DNA from: Siphonodentalium dalli
Taxonomy: Eukaryota > Mollusca > Scaphopoda > Gadilida > Siphonodentaliidae
NCBI GenBank assembly: GCA_032622095.1
Contig: CP136062.1
Location: forward strand, 231,400,578 to 231,464,577
Reading direction: 5' to 3'
Length of the DNA stretch: 64,000 nt
Shown: piece after piece, positions 1 through 10,365 of the stretch
Layout: every line of letters begins with the position of its first letter
Position numbering within the stretch: the stretch's first letter is position 1
The notes under the pieces: generated by a model
Told to the model about the DNA's origin: nothing
The model's input: only the letters and a program-made list of their open reading frames with translations
The model's database searches: none
Made by a program: the position numbers and the translations under genes

Positions 1-246
1 ATAGGCATGAATGAGTATCCATGGAAACATAGGCATGACTGAGTATCCATGGAAACATAGGCATGAATGAGTATCCATGGAAACATAGGCATGAATGAGT
101 ATCCATGGAAACATAGGCATGAATGAGTATCCATGGAAACATAGGCACGAATGAGTATCCATGGAAACATAGGCATGAATGAGTATCCATGGAAACAGGC
201 ACGAATGAGTATCCATGGAAACACAGGCATGGATGAGTATCCATGC
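1..246. repeat. 28-bp tandem repeat, cut by window edge
   Basis: About 8.7 copies of a 28-bp unit reading roughly ataggcatgaatgagtatcc plus atggaaac. Units differ by single substitutions and one 2-bp deletion near 198. The array runs off the left edge of the window, so its full length is unknown. Confidence 0.95.
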
Positions 247-929
247 ATGGCCGAGAACATACGTCACAATTTGCTCCAAAAATGGTGGCAAGATGTCTCA
301 CACCGAAGGAAGTATTAATCGTTGTCTTCGCCTATACAATAAACTCAACCAATGAGCTAACAAGTAACAATAATGTATCATTAAATTGTATTCTAGTTCA
401 ATATCAACCCCGTCCCCATATGTCTATTACTGTTGATGAGATATGTGTGTTCAGGTGACTTCGGTCTCCATATTTCGAGGTTGTGAACGCCAAAATCTCC
501 TTAAAAACAAATCTGTTTTTGCCGTATCCGAGATGAGTTGTTAGGACAGCTCATTATTCTAATTGCTTGCTGATATCATTTGGAAATATAAAACAAAAAC
601 CATAAACATAGATAAAAACGCCCCCCCCCCCGCCCAACGCATTTTTAGATCGTAACGTGAATGCCATCAATATACCATCCGTTGTTTTAAAATTAAATAT
701 TATAAACCAAACATCTCAACCCATTAAATTTGTCAGACAAGGCTGACAACCCGATGGCTGACAACCCGATGGCCCTCATTTTCACATGACCAATATTTTA
801 TTCGGAAGACATCCTATGCCGCCACATTGTTTTCTTCACTGTAAAAGGCTGTAAATTTTACGGTAACATTATACCAACATTTTGCCGCCATGTTCAAGCA
901 AATTATGGCGTATATTCCCGGCCCTGGAC
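247..929. other. No gene seen
   Basis: AT-rich sequence with no ORF that looks protein-like. The only structure seen is a C-rich homopolymer run around 620-635 and a short direct repeat of gctgacaacccgatgg near 742-770. Confidence 0.6.
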
Positions 930-1110
930 CACACGAAACAGCATAGGCAGGAATACCACAGAACAGGCGTGAGTATCACAAAACAGGCGTATATAAGTAC
1001 ATGTATCACAGATCAGGCGTGATTATCGCAGAACAGGCGTGAGTACATGTATCAGACCAGGTGTGAGAATCACAGAACAGGCGTGAGTATCACAGAACAG
1101 ACGCAGCCAC
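930..1110. repeat. Degenerate short tandem repeat (acaggcgtgagtatcacaga-like)
   Basis: At least seven imperfect copies of a roughly 20-24-bp phrase, acaggcgtgagtatcacaga, with variable spacers such as tacatgtatcacag. The copies are diverged, so this is an old or unstable minisatellite. Confidence 0.75.
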
Positions 1111-1161
1111 AGAAATCGGACAAAGATTTCGAGACGAATCACACACGACCACAGTACAGAA

Positions 1162-1440
1162 ACAAGAACAAATTTCGAATGAAGAAAATCTAACTAAAGC
1201 TTGTACAGTCGAACACTCGAAGTGCTTGAGATTGAACACTTTCGCTATGTTATAATGTCTTTTCGTATTTGGGATATTTACGTTATCTCTGCGTAGATTT
1301 ATGAAGCACTTATCGGGGGAAATGTAGTCTTCTCGAGATCATATCGACGGACATCTTACACGATAAGAACTCGTTAATCAATGGATATCGAGTATTATAC
1401 TCGGTGCATCGAGATTAATGTTCTCCGCATGTCACGACTG
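1162..1440. repeat. Dispersed repeat, copy 1 (paired with 3124-3405)
   Basis: This segment, with landmarks cactttcgctatgttataat and acacgataagaactcgttaa, recurs in the same orientation about 1.95 kb downstream with scattered substitutions. Neither copy encodes a plausible protein. It is either a dispersed element or an old segmental duplication. Confidence 0.75.
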
Positions 1441-1951
1441 GCTGCATAGCCGTACGGGCCAGAGGGGAGTGAAGCCCCCGCCTCGCAGTCCCCTAACGTT
1501 TTGAAAGCTCAAAATTCGGGCAATTTTCTGGCAAATTGTGGTATTTCGGTCAAATTCGGGAAATGTTCGGGCAGATTGAATGGTATTTAATTGGAAAATT
1601 ATTGCAAATTACAGCATGTTTCACATTTCTGCTCGAATAATACATATTTAAGGTTAATTTGAATCTATTTTGTGTGTGTGTGTATATAAGGTATATTCTA
1701 CAAACACCTTTACAACCATGAATTTTTCATGTAAAAACAATCGAGCAAAAAGTCTCAAGCCCCCACCCTCCCTAAAATTTAGGCTATGGCTATAGTGTAA
1801 TGGGGATTTACCACAATATATCCAGCAGCACCCCATCAAGAGAGCGATATCACATGGAAATCACACTGAAATGTGGAACTATAACTTCAAATTATCTAGA
1901 GCATGTCGATTGTTCATACGCAGCCAAGGGAAACACGGGATTATCACAACT
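1441..1951. other. No gene seen
   Basis: Contains a short TG dinucleotide run near 1670-1684. The open frames are short and not protein-like. No other structure was recognised. Confidence 0.5.
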
Positions 1952-1955
1952 TTAA

Positions 1956-2349
1956 CCCTTTACCCAACAAACCGGCCAAAACCGACCAAATAAAGCTTCA
2001 ACAGCCTAAACTATCTTCGGTCTGTCTCAATAGAACCATACAAATATGGATATCATTGGAACCGGCTCCTTGACCACATTGTGATAGTTACAGTTATGCC
2101 CTGTGCCAATGCATTCTCTTATATATGCGAGTCGACCATAGGTCGCCTCGCATATATAAGAGAATGCATTGGCCTAAAAAAAATCTTTTTTTAACACTTT
2201 TTACCATTTTTTCTTACATTCTTTAACAATTTTATAATTTTTAATGTGTTAAGCCAATGCATTCTCTTATATATGCGAGGCGACCTATGGTCGACTCGCA
2301 TATATAAGAGAATGCATTGGCACAGGGGCCTTCTGTTGGGTAAAGGTTT
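1956..2349 (+). mobile_element. MITE-1, TTAA-flanked palindromic element
   Basis: Begins after TTAA at 1952-1955 with ccctttacccaaca and ends with the inverted form tgttgggtaaagg, so terminal inverted repeats are visible. The right TTAA has decayed. Inside are two long palindromes (arms ccaatgcattctcttatata plus tgcgag) that are reverse complements of each other, separated by an AT-rich spacer. TTAA target sites and CCC-starting ends are features of piggyBac-like transposons, so a non-autonomous piggyBac-like MITE is inferred. There is no transposase. Confidence 0.85.
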
Positions 2350-2760
2350 GTGACGCGTCCGTAAAATGATCTCAAATGATCAAAACACGACCAGACATAA
2401 ACAAAAATCAGAACACAGGAATGACAGGGTGAATCCAGCTACTCAACACATCCGATCACAAAAAAACAACAAAACACAACCACACAAAAAAAATAAAACA
2501 GAACACAGGAATGACAGGGTGAATCCAGCTACTCAACACATCCTATCACAAGAAACAACAAAACACGACCACACAAAAAAAATAAAACAGAACACAGGAA
2601 TGACAGGGTGAATCCAGCTACTCAACACATCCTATCACAAGAAACAACAAAGGCATATCCGTGGAACGCTCTCAAATGATCAAAACACGACCAGACATAA
2701 AAAAAAACAGAACACAGGAATGACAGGGTGAATCCAGCTACTCAACACATCCGATCATAA
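2350..2760. repeat. About 90-bp tandem repeat adjoining MITE-1 end
   Basis: Copies of the phrase gaacacaggaatgacagggt start at 2411, 2501, 2590 and 2710, giving periods of 90, 89 and 120 bp. A-rich tracts separate them. The array begins within a few dozen bases of the right end of the MITE-1 copy. Confidence 0.85.
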
Positions 2761-3123
2761 GAAACAACAAAGGCATATCCGTGGAACGCTCTCAAGTGAC
2801 AACAACAGAAACAGGTTTACTGCATGGGTACAGTGTCACGGTGCCGGCATGTAATGCATCCGTGGAACGCTCTCAAGTGACTAAAACAGAAACAGGTTTA
2901 CTGCATGGGTACAGTGTCACAGTGCCGGCACGCAACAAGTCCGTGGAATACTCTCAAGTGACTAAAACAACAACACGAACAAATCTGGAATAAAGAAAAC
3001 CATATACATCGAACTTCAGTTTACAATCGAAATGCGTTCATGTTAACTGCATGGGTACAGTGTCACAGTGCACCGTGCACGCACGTAACGCGTCCATGGA
3101 ATACTCTCAAGTGACTAAAACAG
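2761..3123. repeat. 81-bp tandem repeat
   Basis: Copies of ccgtggaacgctctcaagtg occur at 2779, 2860 and 2941 (81-bp period), with an older copy at 2659 and a diverged one near 3090. Units also contain ctgcatgggtacagtgtcac. The continuous frame at 2781-2993 is explained by the 81-bp (27-codon) period, not by coding. Confidence 0.85.
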
Positions 3124-3405
3124 AAACACGAAAAAATATGGAATAATGAAAACCATATATCGAACTTCAGTTTACAAACGAAATGCTCTCAAATTGAACA
3201 CTTTCGCTATGTTATAATGTCTTTGTGTATATGGGATATTTACGTTATCTCTGCGTAGATTTATGATGCACTTATCGGGGGAAATGTAGTCTTCTCTGGA
3301 TCATAACGACAGACATCTTACACGATAAGAACTCGTTAATCATTGGATGTAAAGTATTATGGACTGAGTGCAGCGAGATTAGCGTTCTGCTCATGTAACG
3401 AGTGG
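3124..3405. repeat. Dispersed repeat, copy 2 (paired with 1162-1440)
   Basis: Direct-orientation relative of 1162-1440, sharing long blocks including the gttatctctgcgtagattta region. Part of its left edge (ggaataa..aaaccatata) is also present at about 2985-3030, so the element end was itself duplicated. Confidence 0.75.
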
Positions 3406-4039
3406 CGGAATGGGGATTTACACGTAAACAGACCCAAATGTGATATAAACCGAGTGGGAACATGGCAGGTATACGAGGGAACACTGCTGATTCACGGGTA
3501 ACTATCACGGATGTATATCAAAGGCAGAGGTCTACCACCTGGCGAGTGCAAAGGGTGAGAAACCAGATAAGATTCAATCCTATTTTAAATCGCCAATCTC
3601 AATTAAACCTCGCTGCGCATATTTTCAACATATCTCATTCTTTTCATCTGAAGATTTCGGTGAGTGGTGATTAAACTGACTCATTAAATTGAGTTATTAA
3701 GTATCATGGCAGGTGTGCAGCTTGTATGCTATAATAAATTTATATCACTGCCTCTCCTATATATATGCCCGTCTCGCAGTCTCGCATGACTATAATTATA
3801 GTTCCAGAATTTTGCAAAACAGAATTTTCCAGAAACCCGATCATGCGTGCAAACTGTACACGGATCCAATGTGAAGTTACAATTTCTACCAGAGCGCACC
3901 AGTCATACTGTCTTACCGAATCGTCAAGTGAGGTCAACCCTGCATGGAGTTTGGTAAAGTTAATCAATAGATGTATATATTGGTTGTTCGCGTATTTTAA
4001 TGAGAATAAAAGGTCAGCAGACCACAGTGAAAAGGGTTA
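3406..4039. other. No gene seen
   Basis: Several short overlapping open frames on both strands, none with recognisable domain character. No repeat structure was noticed. Confidence 0.5.
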
Positions 4040-4440
4040 ATAACTCCGTAAAAAAATATGGGCAACAATATTCTGAAGTTTCAAATCTCTAGGATGAAAA
4101 CTGTAGGAGGAGTTGATTACACCATGAAGGTACCCTCATACAGAAAATTATAAAAAATGTTGAAATTTTCTAAGTCGAAAAGGGTTAATAACACTGTCAA
4201 AAAAAAAAAAATCCGTCATATATATACATGTTGCACATCTTCAATATATGGGCAACAATATTCTGAAGTTTCAAATCTCTGGGATGAAATCTGTAGGAGG
4301 AGATGATTACACCATGAAGGTACTCAAAAGTGTGACGGACGAACGGACGGACGGGCGGACCGACGTGAGTATACTTGTGAGGTGCGATCTTTTGTTTGAG
4401 TGACTTGTGGGTTGCAACCCACAAGTGAATTACGGAAAAT
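4040..4440. repeat. Dispersed repeat with internal duplication and GGAC-rich end
   Basis: A block starting atgggcaacaatattctgaa occurs at about 4058 and again at about 4248, each followed by an alcohol-like run ending caccatgaaggta. The second copy leads into a GGAC-rich stretch at 4334-4365. Elements of this style, with ends rich in gacggacgg, are common in molluscan genomes; that association is from general knowledge and was not tested here. Confidence 0.6.
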
Positions 4441-4480
4441 CCAATTTTAAAGGGACCAAACCGGTCAATAGTGGTGTTAT

Positions 4481-4629
4481 AAACTGTTTTACAAACATCT
4501 CCGTTATTTCGTTAATATTACGCTTTTCTAAATATTTTTTTTCTCTAAATACGTATTTCAGAAAAAACACATAATCTGAGAAATGTTATATTAGCGAAAT
4601 AACGGAGATGTTTGTGGAATAAAACAGTT
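4481..4629. repeat. Inverted repeat (arms about 45 bp)
   Basis: Left arm 4481-4525 (aaactgttttacaaacatct, then ccgttatttcg) pairs with right arm 4584-4629 across an AT-rich loop of about 58 bp, with a 3-bp difference and a few mismatches. It lies between the GGAC-rich repeat ends at 4334-4365 and 4680-4702. A smaller palindrome, ccccgaaa and ttttcgggg, sits at 4717-4740. Confidence 0.8.
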
Positions 4630-4891
4630 AGGAAAAAAAAATGTTAATTTCATCGCACCCCACAAGTACGCTCTCGTGAGAGCGGACGGACGGACGGACG
4701 GAGCCCGTTTCTATAGTCCCCGAAAATTATTTTTCGGGGGACAAAAAGAACATTTTATAGAGACATATTGTCAATCTCCATACGTTACAAGTTAGAAGTA
4801 CGTGTAATTGAAGCTGGTTTGTATTTGTGGATGTTCGCACCCGGTGACCTCTTAAGTAAAAGGTTGCAAAAATACGTGGTGGAAGTTGTAG

Positions 4892-5806
4892 GCCATAGTA
4901 TGGTATTTTATCCCACTGTTAGTGCATTCAGTTGTAGCCCATTGTCAGAGACGTGGCGACAGGGGGGGGGGGGGTCAAAATTTTCAACAGTTGGAAATTC
5001 CATACCTGCCAAAACATTAGTTGGAAATTTCACACCAACAATAGGTTGAAAATGTTCTTGTAGTTTGATTTTCAAACAATTTATTGGGGGTGATTAATTG
5101 TTTTTGGACCAATATTTGCATATTTTCCTATTTTTTGTAAAAATTTTGGATTTTGGAAATGTTCAACCTTTCATCACTTGGAAAGCTTATGTCCTGGTCC
5201 CTCCCCCGTGGCCAGTCAAAACTGCTAGTTAATTTAAGAAAACAATATTGTCATACATTTGGTCAACATTGTCATTGGAATTGTCATCAGTTGGAAATTT
5301 GGAAATTTTCCAACCTAAGTTGGGGTGTCAGGAAGGCTAGGCTAGTTTAGATGCTAGGATTTAGCGATTTTCTTGTTTAGATTTCAAAATTTTCAAAACC
5401 TGAGGGGGAGTATGAGGTTTGAAATTTCCAACACTATAGGAAAGCTTCAGTTGAGGCCAGTCTATAGCTAGATGCTAGGATTTGCGATCTTCTTGTATAG
5501 TTTTAAAAATTTTCCCACACCGGGTCGAACAACCATGGTCAGTCCGATGTGTCCTGGTCTCTTGCCAGTAGCCATGTGCATTAGAATCTGCTCATACCGT
5601 GGGAATGATGCAAAACTTGTGTTTGGTCTGATTCTGATTCAAGGGGGAGGTGCAGTTGGAATTTCCCATGGTTGACACCCCCCACAACGGAGACCCCATT
5701 TCCACGTCCCTGGCCATTGTATAGTATTTTATCCCACTGTTAGTGCATTAAGTTGTATGCCATATCATAGTATTTTATCCCACTGTGAGTGCATTAAGTT
5801 GCATGA
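4892..5806. repeat. 46-bp tandem repeat, three copies, split by a transposon
   Basis: Units containing attttatcccactgt and gtgcatt occur at about 4892-4937, 5713-5759 and 5760-5806. The first and second are separated only by the hAT-like element at 4946-5712, so the array predates that insertion. Confidence 0.8.
4946..5712. mobile_element. hAT-like non-autonomous element, 767 bp
   Basis: Ends are cagagacgtgg (left) and ccacgtccctg (right), near-perfect terminal inverted repeats. They are flanked by 8-bp sequences cccattgt and gccattgt that match at 7 of 8 positions. An 8-bp target duplication with CAG-starting ends is the signature of hAT transposons. The interior has a G homopolymer run at about 4961-4974 and a duplicated block beginning gatgctaggattt at 5351 and 5470. 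No transposase is visible, so it is non-autonomous. Confidence 0.75.
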
Positions 5807-5833
5807 AAAAAAAAATGATAAAAAAAACTGTTA

Positions 5834-6302
5834 AAGGTACTCAATACTCAATCTCAACAGATTCCAACAACAACAATCCGATCAGAGGGTCCTATATTAC
5901 TATTTCTTTGGCTTTGGGGGTAAAAAATATTTGATTCGAGTCGAGGAACACATCAAACAAAGCTCAGAGTTATTAGGTATTGATTTTTGAAATTTGTTAA
6001 ATTCTCGAGATGAGTACTAATAATTGCCGTCAATTTCGAAACCTGCTCGAGATGATTACACCAAAACTCTATTCAAACAGACAAGGATGGATAACTCTAA
6101 AATCAAGTGGTAATAATCACGCAATTTTGACTACGTACTGGGCCAGAAAGAATTCCCGATTATGAAAAATAATAGATTTCTAAAATCGATATCTAACAAA
6201 TCTGAGCTTTGATGGGTGACTTCCTCGACTCGAATCAAATATTTTTGACCCCCGAAGCCATTGAAATAGTAATTGAGATGAGTTTTATCGGATTGAGTAC
6301 CT
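5834..6302. mobile_element. TTAA-flanked foldback element, 469 bp
   Basis: Flanked by TTAA at 5830-5833 and 6303-6306. Ends are aggtactcaat and attgagtacct. The similarity between arms extends far inward: cttggctttgggggtaaaaa with ttgattcgagtcgagga on the left mirrors the right half, so nearly the whole element can fold back. Relatives are at 13365-13798, 42259-42400 and 44806-44940. No coding capacity. Confidence 0.8.
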
Positions 6303-6589
6303 TTAAAGAATGTTAGAAATAATGATAAAAAATGATAAAAATTGTTAAAGAATGTTAGAAATAATGATAAAAAAATGATAAAATATTGGTTGTCTGAGAT
6401 CGCTTTATCATTATCGTATTATTTGGACTCAAGTTCTCTTTCGATTCCACTGGAATAGACCTTGAACCGATTAAGGTATACTTGCCCAGATACACGAACC
6501 CGGTTATCGTCCCATTGCGTGTATCACAAATCCGCGCTTGAGATTAGAACCTGCTTCGCCACCGCCATCGCCAAACAGCTTGTTGGCCT
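6303..6589. other. No gene seen; short A/T-rich direct repeats
   Basis: Contains a twice-repeated aatgttagaaataatgataa block at 6309-6375. A weak tRNA-like B-box pattern on the minus strand near 6550 was considered and not called. Confidence 0.45.
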
Positions 6590-7480
6590 AATGCGCTATG
6601 CATTTGCCAGTTTAGTCACCACCCGCTGAATTAATGCAAGGAGGTTGGTGGGTGCAAACTGGGCTTGCATTCGGGGCATGCACGGATCATCCCGATTCGG
6701 CTATGGAGTTCCTATTATTGTGCCATGCATCTTACTAACTGAGCCACCACCCCCACTGAATGTTTATGTGTGCAATTCCTTCCTTAATTCCCTATCAATA
6801 TGCAGCATTTGCACTGCCTTACATTATCCGGGCAAGATTGGTCTTCGGGGACATGAAATGGATAGGTTTAATATTCCACTCCAGCGCGATGGTTACCAAG
6901 GCGAGACACGCGCTTTGTGAACAGGCGGCTCATCTTTATCGCATTTACAGAATCTGATCATGCAAAACAATTGGTTTTTACTACATTAAGGGGCATTTGA
7001 GAGGTTAATATATTATTTGACTTTTTTGTCTCTTTATGGGTACCAAGAAGAACTGAACGTAGTTTAAGAGGGTGGTTTACAGGGGCGCCGGAAGAGGGGG
7101 GGGGGCAGGACTTGCCCTTTTTCTGGAGACAGAAAATGCTTTTTGTGTGTTTAATCTCGTGTTTTTATAGCAAAATGTGACTTTTTTGGTCCCAATACCA
7201 CCAATTTCACAAGGAATATTATTTTTTTGTCAATTTTATCACAAAACGGCCATAAAAACCGACAAATACCATTAAAATAGGGATTTTTGCCACAATGAAT
7301 TTATGGTTATTTTCGCTTTTTTGCGGAGAAAATTCCCTTTTTTGCGGAAAAGTGCCCTTTTTGTAGGCTCTGCCCCCTGCCCTTGGATGCTTCCGGCACC
7401 CCTGGTGGTTTACCCTAAATCAAAGCGGTGTGCCATTGAATGTAATCGAGAAGGTGTATGGGTGCAATAGGGGCATGTTG
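6590..7480. repeat. Dispersed repeat copy interrupted by hAT-like element
   Basis: Shares blocks with 8290-8720: ccctatcaatatgcag followed by ttacattatccgg, and taccaagaagaactgaa followed by ggatgtaatcg-type sequence and gggtgcaata. One block also resembles the monomer of the 46-bp array at 10370-12890 (ggtttaatattccactccag then ggttacca), so that array is probably an expanded piece of this element. The hAT-like insertion occupies 7080-7404. Confidence 0.7.
7080..7404. mobile_element. hAT-like non-autonomous element, 325 bp
   Basis: Ends caggggcgccggaag and cttccggcacccctg are inverted repeats with one internal difference. Both sides carry the perfect 8-bp duplication gtggttta (7072-7079 and 7405-7412). 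That is a textbook hAT footprint. The interior has no open frame of note and repeats the word cccttttt near its right half. The insertion splits a dispersed repeat whose intact arrangement is seen at 8358-8460. Confidence 0.9.
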
Positions 7481-8010
7481 TTTATATTAATTAAAGTAAC
7501 CATAATCGGCAATCTTATACACATGGAAAGTACATTCCAATTTACGCAGGTATATATAATACTATGCATGGGTACGATGGCACCACTCAATTTATGCTCT
7601 GACAGTACAGCCAAAGCATAAGAACACATTTTTATTGACTTATAAGGAATTTTCCCGATAGTACAATCAGGAAAGCTAATGTGGACATTACCTTATATAA
7701 TTCGTAACATTCTTATTTCGTTTAATAATACATGGCCCTGATCATATTCATGTCAGTACATTTTGACTGGTACGCTGCCGTTCTATACTTCTTCTACTTG
7801 TCATGCCGGACATATACGTACATGTATGAATTCAATGTTGGCATATAGTCATGAATTTACCCGACATGAGCAAAACTGGACGAGAATCCGGGCGGTTTCG
7901 GGGGAGTTCGACTTTTAATCACCACCGCGAATCTTATGATATTATTGACAAATAAATTCCCACCCCTCATCTATATATTCTTCTATGTTTTTGTTGACAA
8001 TTTGTAAATT
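7481..8010. other. No gene seen
   Basis: Overlapping short frames at 7420-7629 on both strands are not protein-like. No repeat or RNA feature was recognised. Confidence 0.45.
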
Positions 8011-8179
8011 CACTGAGCCGACCGGCCGTCAATCTAATCTGGCTACGTTTAATACCATAATACCCGTATGGAGCCACAGACAGAGAATGATGCACTGATG
8101 ACTGTCGTCTGCTTGGGTCTGTGTGAGTCTCCATACAGGCACTGAGCCGACCGTCGGTCATTCTAATCTGGCTACGTTT
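8011..8179. repeat. 40-bp direct repeats flanking a short imperfect hairpin
   Basis: A block starting cactgagccgaccg and ending ctaatctggctacgttt occurs at 8011-8050 and 8140-8179. Between them lies an imperfect hairpin bounded by tatggag and ctccata. The hairpin core (gcactgatgactgtcgtctg) also occurs at about 31715 and a related form near 16350 and 32260, so it is a dispersed small element, possibly with 40-bp target-site or flanking duplications. Confidence 0.65.
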
Positions 8180-8289
8180 GCGCCATTCTGGCGTGACAGG
8201 TGCTGGGGTCCATGAACCATGTCTGATCGACTGCTATATAGCGAGCCACCAACATACCATGAATAGCTAAACCATTGGTACCCCCCAAA

Positions 8290-8720
8290 AATGGATTTTA
8301 ATACATTTAAGGGGTTTGAGAGGTTAAAATACTATTATTTGTTGTCCCTTTATAGGTACCAAGAAGAACTGAAGTCTGAACGTAGTTTGTGTTCTCATAA
8401 ACCAAACGGTGTGTCATTGGATGTAATCGCGGGAGTGTTTATGGGTGCAATAAGGGCATGCACGGGTCCCCCCCCCCCCGAGGCGGCAATGAAATTCCTG
8501 CCTTAATTCCCTATCAATATGCAGAATTTGTATTGAGTTACATTATCCGGACGAGATTGGTCTTCAGGGGACAAGAGATGGATCGCGCCATGTATCACAG
8601 GTTTAATATTCCCATCATGCAGTGCGGTTACCACGAACGAGGCACGCGCCACGCGAACAGGCGGCTCATAGAGTCAACGGATCAACAAGTATGCGCGCAC
8701 CGCATGAACCGCGCTGCTTC
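8290..8720. repeat. Dispersed repeat copy related to 6590-7480
   Basis: Same ordered blocks as the 6590-7480 copy without the hAT insertion, including gtaccaagaagaactgaa and ccctatcaatatgcag. The single-copy segment near 8590-8640 (catgtatcacaggtttaata) corresponds to one monomer of the 46-bp array that begins at about 10370. The apparent 125-residue frame here is not called as a gene. Confidence 0.7.
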
Positions 8721-9090
8721 GCTCATTAAATACTCTGGCTTTGAGATACAAACCACAATAGCCACAAGGCATGCCGGCAATGCCTTAAATACATATCATG
8801 TGCTTATTTCAATATATTTCGTAACTTCAAACTGATATTTTTATGACTCAGCTGCTATATATATATACCACACTCATTTGAGTGATGTATCCGGAGACAG
8901 GCGGATCATAGAGTCCACGGGTCCACAAGTAGGTTACACTCTTGTCAATGTTTTCCATAGGCATCAGTGCAAACGTTTTAGTGTATACTGTTTACAATAT
9001 AATTCCCAGGTCCAAATGTTTATTTAAATCTCAAATATATACATTTGCGGAAGTAGAGTAGAGTGGGACATAGTCCAGGAAATATTAGTC
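8721..9090. other. No gene seen
   Basis: Short AT microsatellite-like stretch near 8856-8870. A C homopolymer run follows at 9102-9112. No coding or RNA feature was recognised. Confidence 0.45.
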
Positions 9091-9099
9091 GACATCTGC

Positions 9100-9765
9100 A
9101 CCCCCCCCCCCCAGGAGAAAAAGAAAAAAAGTGGCCGCAGAGATTCGAGACAAGATGGCGTCCATCATGGCGGCCATATTTTGGTATATGCACCAGGTCT
9201 CAAGATGGTCTCTATTTTGGTATATGCACCAGGTCTCAAGATGGCCGCCAAAATGTGAAAATATGCTATTGTTCGGACATTTCACCACCTTTAGTTTGTC
9301 TCTGTGGTAAACACAATAACTTGGAAACCGCATATCAGGTAAAATCTAAGTCGAAAAAGGGGCACAACTCAGTCAAAATCATGCGGACGAAACCCATATT
9401 CGAACCTGATCTGTATTTTGGGGTGGAAACTAATATATAAAAAATTTGGTTCAGTTCACTTGATTCAATTTAAAGTTATCATCCGGAAACTGCAAATCAG
9501 GTAAAATCTAAGTCGAAAAAAAGGGGCATAACTCAGTCTCAGTCAAAATCATACGGACGAAACCCATATTCGAACTTGGTCTGTATTTTGATGTGGTAAA
9601 CTAAGATTCAAAATTTGGTTCAGTTCACTCGAATCTAAAGTTATCATCCGGAAACCAAAAGCGGGCGGACGACGGTCGACGGACGCGGACGACGGACGGA
9701 CGGACGGACAACCCATTTTCATAATACGACCGTTTTTTTTCAAACGGGCGTATAAAAATAATGTC
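9100..9765. repeat. Dispersed repeat with duplicated core and GGAC-rich tail
   Basis: A 36-bp phrase with ttttggtatatgcaccaggt is duplicated at about 9178 and 9214. A longer core, aagtcgaaaa followed by ggggca..aactcagt and acggacgaaacccatattcg, is duplicated at about 9349 and 9512. It ends in a GGAC/GACGG-rich stretch at 9664-9712. I associate this phrase set with molluscan interspersed repeats; no search was possible. Confidence 0.7.
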
Positions 9766-10270
9766 ATATTTTAGACCACACCACAAAATTCAAACTTCAG
9801 TACAAAGGGCTAATTCATGTGCCAATGGCTACTTAAGTACTTTACCTATAGGAAATTATATAGGGAAGAGGTGTGATGTACTTGTTATGCTAAAACACAC
9901 AAGGTTATTGACCAATCAGGGCCCAGTGCAAACTCCATGCAGCGCCCTCTACGTTAGCACTGCGGATATAGCACTGCCACAAGGATGGTACTTTGCGGAC
10001 CGATACATCTATTTTTACATATCGTCGGAACTATATTTAGTCACATATTATCTTATTTTGACCACCAAAAGTTTGCAATAATGGCATTTCTTTCGGTATT
10101 GATAAGAACAATATAGACTGAACCAGACATAGACAATTTTAATCCTAAAACATAAGAACTAAGAACACGTAAGAAATCCTTACCAAATGTCCTTATGGCA
10201 GTGGTATCTCAGCGAAGCGATGGGAGATAACTCTGCCTGGATTTTGGGCCCAGTGTCTATTTTATTCTCT
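9766..10270. repeat. Dispersed repeat with inverted relatives elsewhere
   Basis: The part at 9766-9960 is found inverted at about 14870-15050, with shared words such as gggccctgattg on that strand and caaagggctaattc here. The part at 10100-10260, with atgggagataactctgcctg, is found inverted at about 41645-41810. These are pieces of one or two mobile repeat families without visible coding capacity. Confidence 0.7.
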
Positions 10271-10365
10271 CCTAGTATTTCCTCCCGCGCCCGCCAGATG
10301 ACATGCACCATTTGTATCGAGTTACATTATCCGGACGAGATTGATCTTCGGGGACAAGAGCTGGA

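Noticed and set aside
3462-3674. Plus-strand 70-residue frame ending near a gtgagt donor-like site
   Set aside because: No acceptor, no motif and no partner exon; the donor match alone is not evidence.
6420-6560. tRNA-like sequence on the minus strand
   Set aside because: The B-box match is imperfect (ggttctaatc) and no stems were found.
8458-8835. 125-residue plus-strand frame
   Set aside because: Lies across a dispersed repeat with copies at 6590 and in the 46-bp array; no motif.
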